A model generated the notes under the pieces. It had not been told where the DNA came from and made no database searches. It saw only the letters and a list, made by a program, of their open reading frames with translations. Of a DNA stretch of 64,000 nt, positions 58,557-64,000 are shown in pieces. The DNA comes from G965276765 sp965276825 (GTDB taxonomy: Bacteria; Actinomycetota; Acidimicrobiia; Acidimicrobiales; Palsa-688): NCBI GenBank assembly GCA_965276825.1, contig OZ255630.1:2728001-2792000 (forward strand), read 5' to 3'. Every line of letters starts with the position of its first letter. Within the stretch, counting starts at the first letter, position 1. Position numbers and translations under genes: made by a program.

Positions 58557-59348
58557 TCAATAGTGGATGACACCGCGTGCGCCACCCCCGGCGTCGCCGG
58601 TGATGGCGACACTGCGCGGCGACGCCAGGAACGCGACCACGTCAGCGACCTCGTGCGCGTCGACGATCCGGCCGATGGTGACCCCGGCGGCCATGGCCGC
58701 CTCCACCTCCTCGGGCGTCTGTCCGCTCCGGGCGGACCGCGCCGCCACGACGTCGGGCGTCTTCTCCGTCCGGGTGAGACCGGGGTGCACGACCGTGACG
58801 TTCACCCCATTGGCCCCGAGCTCGGCCGCCAGGTTGGCCGTGAGGGCGGCGACCGACACGTTGCGCACCGACCCGATCGCCGAGCCGGTCTGCCGAGCGG
58901 CCAGACCACTGATGTTGATGATGCGGCCCCAGCCCCGCGCGGACATCTGCGGTGCGACCTCGCGCGCGCACCGAAGATAACCCATCACCTTCACGTTGAC
59001 CTCTGTCCACAGGGCCTCGGTGGTGATGGCGGCCAGCTTCGGCGGGGCCGACTGGCCGGCCGGCGCGGCGGCGTTGTTGACGAGGATGTCGACGCCGCCG
59101 AGCGCCGCGGTGGCGTCCGCGACCATCGAGCGGACCGAGCTGTCGTCGCCGGTGTCCACCGTCAGCCCGACGACCCGGCGTCCGCTCGCGGCGGTCAGGT
59201 GGGCGGCGGCCCGATCGACGCGCTCACGGTCCCTTGCCGCCAGGGCCACGTCGCATCCCTCCGCCGCGAGGACGGTGGCGATGGCGAGCCCGATCCCTCG
59301 GCTGCCGCCGGTCACGAGGGCGCGTCGGTCCTGGAGTTGGAGATCCAT
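58557..59348 (-). CDS. SDR-family oxidoreductase lacking the YxxxK pair
   Basis: 263 residues. NAD(P) motif TGGSRGIGLAIA, VDILVNNAAAPAG, IINISGLAARQ. At the catalytic position the protein has GSVRNVSVAALT: where Tyr and Lys of YxxxK are expected there are Gly and Asn. The strand VTVVHPGLTRTEK is normal. Probably a catalytically altered subfamily seen in actinobacteria, with binding or substrate-assisted roles. ATG 59348 is the start. Confidence 0.88.
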   Translation of the reverse strand: MDLQLQDRRALVTGGSRGIGLAIATVLAAEGCDVALAARDRERVDRAAAHLTAASGRRVVGLTVDTGDDSSVRSMVADATAALGGVDILVNNAAAPAGQSAPPKLAAITTEALWTEVNVKVMGYLRCAREVAPQMSARGWGRIINISGLAARQTGSAIGSVRNVSVAALTANLAAELGANGVNVTVVHPGLTRTEKTPDVVAARSARSGQTPEEVEAAMAAGVTIGRIVDAHEVADVVAFLASPRSVAITGDAGGGARGVIHY

Positions 59349-59449
59349 GTCGACGGTCTACCCGGCCGGATCGGCCTCCGCGGGCGCGTCGGTCGTCCGC
59401 GAGCAGACCGGCGCGCCGCAACCGCAGCTGGGCGGCCAGAATCGACGGG

Positions 59450-60142
59450 ATGCGGGTCACGGCGATCCATCGGATCGACTTCGGCTACTTCGTCCGTCCG
59501 GCGGAGGAGACGGGCACGGGCTCCAGCCGCGTCGAGCCGTGCCTGGGCTACCTGGTCGACCACGCCGACGGGCGAGTGCTGGTGGACACGGGGATGGGCC
59601 GCCACCCCGAGGTCGACGCCCACTACCGGCCCAGACGCCGACCGCTGGGCGAGGCGCTCGCCGCGGTGGGCGCGAGCGTCGACGACGTCTCGCTCGTGGT
59701 CAACTGCCACCTGCACTTCGACCATTGCGGGGGCAATCCCGACTTCGCCGGCCGGCCGATCGTGGTCCAGACCACCGAGCTCGATGCCGCCCGCCGCGAC
59801 CGGGACTACACCCTCCCCGAGCTCGTCGATGCGCCAGGCCTCCGCTACGAGGTGGTCGACGGGGAGGGGGAGGTGCTGCCAGGCGTCCTGGTGGTGCCCA
59901 CGCCGGGCCACACCGCGGGCCACCAGTCACTGATCGTGCGACTCCGCGACGGTACCGTGGTGGTCGCCGGCCAGAGCCACGACACGGCGAGCGCGTACGG
60001 CGCCGACGCGCTCGCCTGGCGGGCCCGCTCCGAAGGCCACCGGGCCGACCTGCCGCTGGCGCTCCCGTGGATCGATCGCCTGGCTCGCTTGGATCCCCGA
60101 CGGGTTGTCTTCGCCCACGATCGCGCCGTCTGGGAGCCATGA
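59450..60142 (+). CDS. Metallo-beta-lactamase-fold hydrolase (lactonase-like)
   Basis: 230 residues from ATG 59450. Zinc site NCHLHFDHCGGNP (HxHxDH), PTPGHTAGHQSLI (third His), AGQSHDTAS and VFAHDRAVW (last His). This is the pattern of the N-acyl homoserine lactonase/AttM-like group, which also hydrolyses other lactones. Divergent from the SDR gene with 101 bases between starts. Confidence 0.88.
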   Translation: MRVTAIHRIDFGYFVRPAEETGTGSSRVEPCLGYLVDHADGRVLVDTGMGRHPEVDAHYRPRRRPLGEALAAVGASVDDVSLVVNCHLHFDHCGGNPDFAGRPIVVQTTELDAARRDRDYTLPELVDAPGLRYEVVDGEGEVLPGVLVVPTPGHTAGHQSLIVRLRDGTVVVAGQSHDTASAYGADALAWRARSEGHRADLPLALPWIDRLARLDPRRVVFAHDRAVWEP

Positions 60143-60276
60143 ACGGATCGTCGAACCGACTCCCGCACGACGGGTAGAAGCGGCGAGAAACCATCTTTCC
60201 ATTTCGGCGAAGAACGCGGTGGTGCGGCGCTCGAAATCGTCGACAGGTTCGGTATTCTTCACCGCGCAGTGCGTCA

Positions 60277-60741
60277 CTAGAGCTGGTTGTTTCTCAGGTT
60301 GCGGACATCCGACAACACGACCTCGCTGACGTGCTCCAGCGCCCGGGTTGTGGCGAGGAGGTTTGCGTCCGACAGCCGACCCATCAGTCGTCCGGCCCAC
60401 TCGTCGAAGTTCGCCTCCAGCTTCCTGAGGGTCCGCCGGCCGGCTCTCGTCAGCTCGATGCGCTGGACGCGACGATCGGTCTCGTCCGCCACGTAGCGGG
60501 CTGATCCTTCGTCGACGAGGGCGTCCGCCAGGCGCTGGACGGCTTGACGGGAGGAGTCGGTCGCGCGGGCGATGTCCGCGACCGATCGGCCTCCGAGCGA
60601 GGTGTCGAGCAGGACCCGCCAGCGGGCGCTGCTCTGGCCGAGTGGGCCGTTGGCTGTGTCGCCGTGTCGCAGGAGGGCGCTCTGCGCTTCGAGCACCGAC
60701 CTGGTGAAGCGACGGAAGACCTCGGCCTCGGGGGACGGCAC
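60277..60741 (-). CDS. MarR-family regulator
   Basis: 154 residues from GTG 60741. SVADIARATDSSRQAVQRLADALV is quoted in part as the recognition helix: DSSRQAVQRLADALV. The wing is DRRVQRIELTRAG (DxRxxxxxLT). Convergent with the MBL gene. A CAACATGTTG palindrome lies 24 bases upstream of its start, likely its own operator. Confidence 0.88.
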   Translation of the reverse strand: MPSPEAEVFRRFTRSVLEAQSALLRHGDTANGPLGQSSARWRVLLDTSLGGRSVADIARATDSSRQAVQRLADALVDEGSARYVADETDRRVQRIELTRAGRRTLRKLEANFDEWAGRLMGRLSDANLLATTRALEHVSEVVLSDVRNLRNNQL

Positions 60742-60764
60742 GTCACCATGTCCTAGCCTTTCGT

Positions 60765-60774
60765 CAACATGTTG
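60765..60774. promoter_or_regulatory. Palindrome CAACATGTTG upstream of marR
   Basis: Perfect 10-base palindrome 24 bases upstream of the GTG start, in an AT-richer spot. MarR proteins commonly bind such sites in their own promoter. Confidence 0.45.
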
Positions 60775-60964
60775 TCAATCCTGGCGGCTATGCACCGAAT
60801 GGGCAGCTGCACGCCGCGGACAGGCGGCCCTCACGTTGCGTGCCTGATGAAGGACTCTCCGACGTCGATCTGTCCCGAAGCGTGGTCGATCGGCGACGCC
60901 AGGTGAGAAGGCGGCGGGAAGCGACAATCGGTCCCCTACGCACGGGGGGACGGGTAGTACGGAG

Positions 60965-61954
60965 TTGGTGGGATTTTCAACTGGCGACCAGCAGCTCGCG
61001 ATCGAGCGCTCGACGTCCTCGCTCGGCCGTGCCGCGAGGATGATCCTGCTCCTGCTGGGTGCGGTCGTGGTTGGTGTCGCCATGGCGGTCATCTTCGCCT
61101 CGGGTCGAGCCACCGCCTCTCCGCTCGGGTCCGGGTCCTCGGGGCTGTCGCCGCTGACCTCGGCGGTGTCGGGCGTGACCTCCACCGTGTCCAGCGCCGT
61201 CGCCCCGGTGAGCTCCACGGCTTCCAACCTGACCTCGTCGGCTGCTCAGCCGAGCCCGGGTGCATCGGCGGCTGCGCCCGCCCCGTCCGCCACTTCCCCT
61301 GCGTCTGCGCCCTCGGCGGTGACCACCCCCGTCGCTCCAGTCGTCCACGCCGTGACCGCCCCCGTCACCCCCATCGTCCACGCCGTGACCGCCCCCGTCA
61401 CCCCCATCGTCCACGCGGTCACCGCCCCGATCGCCCACTCGATGGCGGCGCCGGCGACGACCCTCGACATGGCCAGCGCCACGCCGGGCCAGCAGGTCGC
61501 GACCGCGGTCGGCCGCAGGGTCCTTCACCGGGTTCAGGCCCCGCCGGTTGTGGCTGTCCGCGGCCCTGTCTCCGCCCCTTCTTCGGCCAAGCCGGCCACG
61601 AGCGCCGCCGTGATCACCGAGCCCGCTCCCCTGCGGGCCGCCCCGATGACCGCCACCGTCCCCTTCCCGGCTCACCGGGTGGCGGCCCGGCAACACCCGG
61701 CGACGCCCTCGCCCCTGCCGCTCGGACTGCCCGACGGGCCGGTACCCATGCCCGTGAGGCCCGCCGGCGGATCTGTCCCCGGCGGCACGGGCGGATCGTC
61801 GGGGCCGTCGAGCAGCAGTGCCGGACACATCGCATGGACCTGGTTCGGGACCATTCCCTCCGGCCATTCACTCCGCTCCTCCAGGTTCGGAGCAAACGGG
61901 GAGACCGGTTTTCCGAGTGGCCCGTACGCCGACGTTCCCTCCTCACCTGATTAG
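60965..61954 (+). CDS. Low-complexity membrane-anchored or exported protein
   Basis: 329 residues from GTG 60965. One hydrophobic segment (MILLLLGAVVVGVAMAVIFASG, residues 26-47; only part is essential to the call) precedes an Ala/Ser/Pro/Thr-rich region. A tandem repeat VHAVTAPVTPI occurs three times (about 127-157), encoded by a 33-base repeat. The C-terminus is Gly/Ser-rich, with WTWFGTIPSGH. No domain recognised. It may be a wall-spanning anchor or coat-like protein. The next gene is also exported and repetitive, so the two may form one surface structure. Confidence 0.7.
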   Translation: MVGFSTGDQQLAIERSTSSLGRAARMILLLLGAVVVGVAMAVIFASGRATASPLGSGSSGLSPLTSAVSGVTSTVSSAVAPVSSTASNLTSSAAQPSPGASAAAPAPSATSPASAPSAVTTPVAPVVHAVTAPVTPIVHAVTAPVTPIVHAVTAPIAHSMAAPATTLDMASATPGQQVATAVGRRVLHRVQAPPVVAVRGPVSAPSSAKPATSAAVITEPAPLRAAPMTATVPFPAHRVAARQHPATPSPLPLGLPDGPVPMPVRPAGGSVPGGTGGSSGPSSSSAGHIAWTWFGTIPSGHSLRSSRFGANGETGFPSGPYADVPSSPD

Positions 61955-62078
61955 GACGAGTGCACGCCCCTGATCGCTTCTGGGTAAGCGGTCAGCGCGC
62001 TGACGAACGGACCCGTCATGATTCCGTGCGGGTTTCTCTTTCGCTCATTTACTCGTTCTTGAAAGGAACGTCATCTTC

Positions 62079-63593
62079 ATGGCTTCATCCATCTGGTTCA
62101 AGCGCGCCATCGGCGTCGCCGGCCTCGCCAGCGGGTTGGTCCTCTTCGAGGGTGCCAACTACGCCGCCGCGGCCACTCCGTCATCCCTGTCACCGGTCAC
62201 ACATGGGGCGGTTGCCCAGCTGTTGCCCGCTGGCACCTCATCCGCCATGGGCGGGAGCGCCAGCTCCACGGCCGGCAACGCCGTCACCAACACCGGCGGC
62301 AACGCCGGCAACGCCACCTCTGGTTCGGCCCAGAGCAACAACAACTCGGCCACCTCCGGCAGCTCCGGCAACGCCAGCAACTCGGCGTCCACCGGCTCGG
62401 CCTCCAACCAGACGGGGACCTCCTCGTCGAGCGGCTACGGCAGCGGGCGGAGCCAAGGGCGCCACTCGTCCAACGGGGCGAGTGCCTCCCACGCCAAGTC
62501 CGGGAGCGTGTCGCAGGGCGCGACGTCGGGCAGCACCGGCAACGCCGGTGTCGTCTCGGCGCCGCGGACCGGTGCCGCCAACGCCAACGGCAACGGCGGG
62601 TCGGCCAAGGCCAGCCCCAACGCCGGGAGCTCGGCCAACAGCCCGGCCACCAGCACCAACTCCACCTCGAGCAGCCAGAGGGGCCACTCGTCCAGCTGCC
62701 AGTGCGCCTGGGGCAACCAGGGCGGCACCAACTCGTCGTCCGGCTCCGCCACCGCCAACGGCGGCCCGGCCAGCTCCAGTGCCTCCAACCAGGTGACCAA
62801 CACCGGCGGCAACGCCGGCAACGCCACCTCTGGTTCGGCCCAGAGCAACAACAACTCGGCCACCTCCGGCAGCTCCGGCAACGCCAGCAACTCGGCGTCC
62901 ACCGGCCCGGCGGTCAACGTGGCCCCGAGCATCCTGTCCAACGGCAGCTCGTCGTCGGCCAGTTCCGGGAGCGTGTCGCAGGGAGCGACGTCGGGCAACA
63001 CCGGCAACGCCGGGGTCGTCTCGACCCCGCAGACCGGCGCCGCCAACGCCAACGGCAAGGGCGGGTCGGCCACGGCCAGCCCCAACGCAGGGAGCTCCGC
63101 CGCCAGCCCGGCCGGCGCCCTGAGCAGCGTCACCTCGGCGGTCACGAACCAGCTCGCCTCGGCGAGCCAGTCCGGTAGCTCGACCTCCGGGTCGTCCAAC
63201 GCGACCGGCGGCAAGGCCAGCTCCACGGCGTCCAACGCGGTGACCAACACCGCAGGCAACGCCGGCAACGCGACCAGCGGCAACGCCACCAGCAACGGCA
63301 ACTCGGCCACCTCCGGCAGCTCCGGCAACGCCAGCAACTCGGCGTCCACCGGCCCGGCGGTCAACGTGGCCCCGAGCATCCTGTCCAACGGCAGCTCGTC
63401 GTCGGCCAGCTCCGGGAGCGTGTCGCAAGGAGCGACGTCGGGCAACACCGGCAACGCCGGGGTCGTCTCGACCCCGCAGACCGGCGCCGCCAACGCCAAC
63501 GGCAACGGCGGGTCGGCCACGGCCAGCCCCAACGCAGGGAGCTCCGCCGCCAGCCCGGCCGGCGCCCTGAGCAGCGTCACCAGCGGCCTCTGA
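62079..63593 (+). CDS. Secreted Asn/Ser/Gly/Ala repeat protein
   Basis: 504 residues from ATG 62079, with GAAAGGAAC upstream. Signal peptide: SSIWFKRAIGVAGLASGLVL, cleavage after YAAAA. The rest is almost entirely N/S/G/A/T with three modules of about 150-170 residues. Each module contains TNTGGNAGNATSGSA, SATSGSSGNASNSASTG and SQGATSGNTGNAGVV segments at near-regular spacing, which suggests a beta-solenoid or amyloid-like fibre. One CQC pair lies near residue 207. No homologue recognised; adhesive or sheath-like function is possible. Confidence 0.75.
   Translation: MASSIWFKRAIGVAGLASGLVLFEGANYAAAATPSSLSPVTHGAVAQLLPAGTSSAMGGSASSTAGNAVTNTGGNAGNATSGSAQSNNNSATSGSSGNASNSASTGSASNQTGTSSSSGYGSGRSQGRHSSNGASASHAKSGSVSQGATSGSTGNAGVVSAPRTGAANANGNGGSAKASPNAGSSANSPATSTNSTSSSQRGHSSSCQCAWGNQGGTNSSSGSATANGGPASSSASNQVTNTGGNAGNATSGSAQSNNNSATSGSSGNASNSASTGPAVNVAPSILSNGSSSSASSGSVSQGATSGNTGNAGVVSTPQTGAANANGKGGSATASPNAGSSAASPAGALSSVTSAVTNQLASASQSGSSTSGSSNATGGKASSTASNAVTNTAGNAGNATSGNATSNGNSATSGSSGNASNSASTGPAVNVAPSILSNGSSSSASSGSVSQGATSGNTGNAGVVSTPQTGAANANGNGGSATASPNAGSSAASPAGALSSVTSGL
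62286..62906 (+). repeat. Identical 111-base repeat pair
   Basis: 62286-62396 and 62796-62906 appear identical base for base (510-base offset, 170 codons). They encode TNTGGNAGNATSGSA through SNSASTG. Confidence 0.8.
62853..63581 (+). repeat. 282-base repeat pair, nearly identical
   Basis: 62853-63134 and 63300-63581 differ at three positions by eye (447-base offset, 149 codons). High identity points to recent duplication or gene conversion within the surface-protein gene. Confidence 0.8.
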
Positions 63594-63611
63594 TCGGGCC
63601 TCGCTGATCGC

Positions 63612-63633
63612 GGGCGCAGCCTGAGCTGCGCCC
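63612..63633 (+). terminator. Hairpin after the repeat protein gene
   Basis: GGGCGCAG (63612-63619), loop CCTGAG, CTGCGCCC (63626-63633): a perfect 8-base stem 18 bases after the stop. No T-run follows, typical of high-GC actinobacterial terminators. The rest of 63,634-63,918 shows nothing recognisable. Confidence 0.65.
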
Positions 63634-63918
63634 GTCCACTCCGCACCAACCTGTAGCTGCACCCCCTCGGCGGACTCTCGTCCCGGGTCCCGACGGCGCA
63701 CCGACCCAGTGGTGCCCATGTCGGATCGGCCCGGAGCGGGCCGCCGGGGGGTGGTGCGGTTGCGGCTCCATACCTCCGCGTCGCGCGCGCCCAGCTCATC
63801 GGGCCGCCACGAGGTAGATCGGCCAGCGCCGCAGGACGGCGTGGTGTGGTGACGCGCCCGGACGGCGGGTACGGGACGGAGAGACGGTCCGCCCGACGAC
63901 GGGCCGGAAAGGCCTTCG

Positions 63919-64000
63919 ATGGATTACCGCACACTCGGTCGCAGCGGCACGTCCGTGTCGACGTTGGCCCTCGGCACGATGACCTTCGGGTCCGAGACCG
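63919..64000 (+). CDS. Aldo/keto reductase, N-terminal fragment
   Basis: 27 residues before the window ends: MDYRTLGRSGTSVSTLALGT then MTFGSET. This is the standard opening of AKR family proteins of the YajO/AKR11 type. Start ATG 63919; a GGAAAGG element lies just upstream. Confidence 0.85.
   Translation, partial: MDYRTLGRSGTSVSTLALGTMTFGSET

Noticed and set aside
61955..62078. Structured riboswitch upstream of the repeat protein
   Set aside because: Some inverted segments are visible but no known riboswitch consensus could be matched.
62079..63593. CRISPR-like array because of repeated segments
   Set aside because: The repeats are long, in frame, and lie inside an open coding sequence with a signal peptide; there are no short direct repeats with unique spacers.

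Overview
The window is GC-rich DNA with GTG starts and stop/start overlaps of 4 bases (GTGA, ATGA). It comes from an actinobacterium, probably of the Acidimicrobiia or a related lineage. Support: F420-type PPOX oxidoreductase, DUF2017 next to ClpS, an RsiG-type protein, a SoxR of the actinobacterial type and a DksA-like zinc-finger protein. The genus cannot be fixed from sequence alone.

Core block (1-20,300): a minus-strand regulatory group (XRE fragment, single-domain receiver, RsiG-like c-di-GMP-binding candidate, CdsA-like membrane protein, MoaD/ThiS), then housekeeping genes: histidine phosphatases, YgjP-like and zincin metallopeptidases, acyl-CoA carboxyltransferase, tRNA-Lys, hemerythrin, rhomboid, anti-sigma kinase, two ABC exporter operons, heme O/A synthesis (ctaB/ctaA), clpS, an alpha/beta hydrolase, an S51-peptidase/CysRS-tail fusion, a DUF2786 protein and tRNA-Glu.

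Accessory block (about 20,300-36,000): an eroded genomic island. A 32-base copy of the tRNA-Glu 3' half lies 4.67 kb downstream, bracketing an integrase remnant cut by an IS630 remnant, an AbrB/PIN-like toxin-antitoxin pair, methyltransferases and a GNAT-GNAT-methyltransferase fusion. Beyond it come a SoxR-controlled Rieske protein with an almost perfect SoxR box, a frameshifted IS110 transposase, a broken beta-propeller gene, a GNAT/AAC(6')-like fusion, a YihY/PadR chimeric remnant, MazEF, a lower-GC imported secreted glycosidase-like gene, a decayed and fused YefM-YoeB, and a WapI-type immunity protein.

Redox and transport block (36,000-40,900): TetR/NmrA-like reductase, aldo-keto reductase/TetR and MarR/MFS exporter pairs, each a small self-regulated unit.

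RNA repair and glycan block (40,900-57,200): the Hen1-Pnkp RNA repair pair, whose pnkp carries an in-frame amber codon that removes the end of the ligase domain. After it comes a surface-glycan locus: pyruvyltransferase-like gene, two inverted paralogous GT2 genes, a perfect 14+14 palindrome, and an eight-gene translationally coupled operon. That operon encodes a carbamoyltransferase, GT2 fused to a GmhB-type phosphatase, GT9, two GT4-like enzymes, HldE, a second GT9 and GmhA. Together these make a nucleotide-activated heptose and assemble a probably carbamoylated glycan; no HldD epimerase is present.

End block (57,200-64,000): acyl-CoA dehydrogenase, an SDR lacking YxxxK, an MBL hydrolase, MarR, two low-complexity exported proteins (one with long internal DNA repeats) and the start of an aldo-keto reductase.
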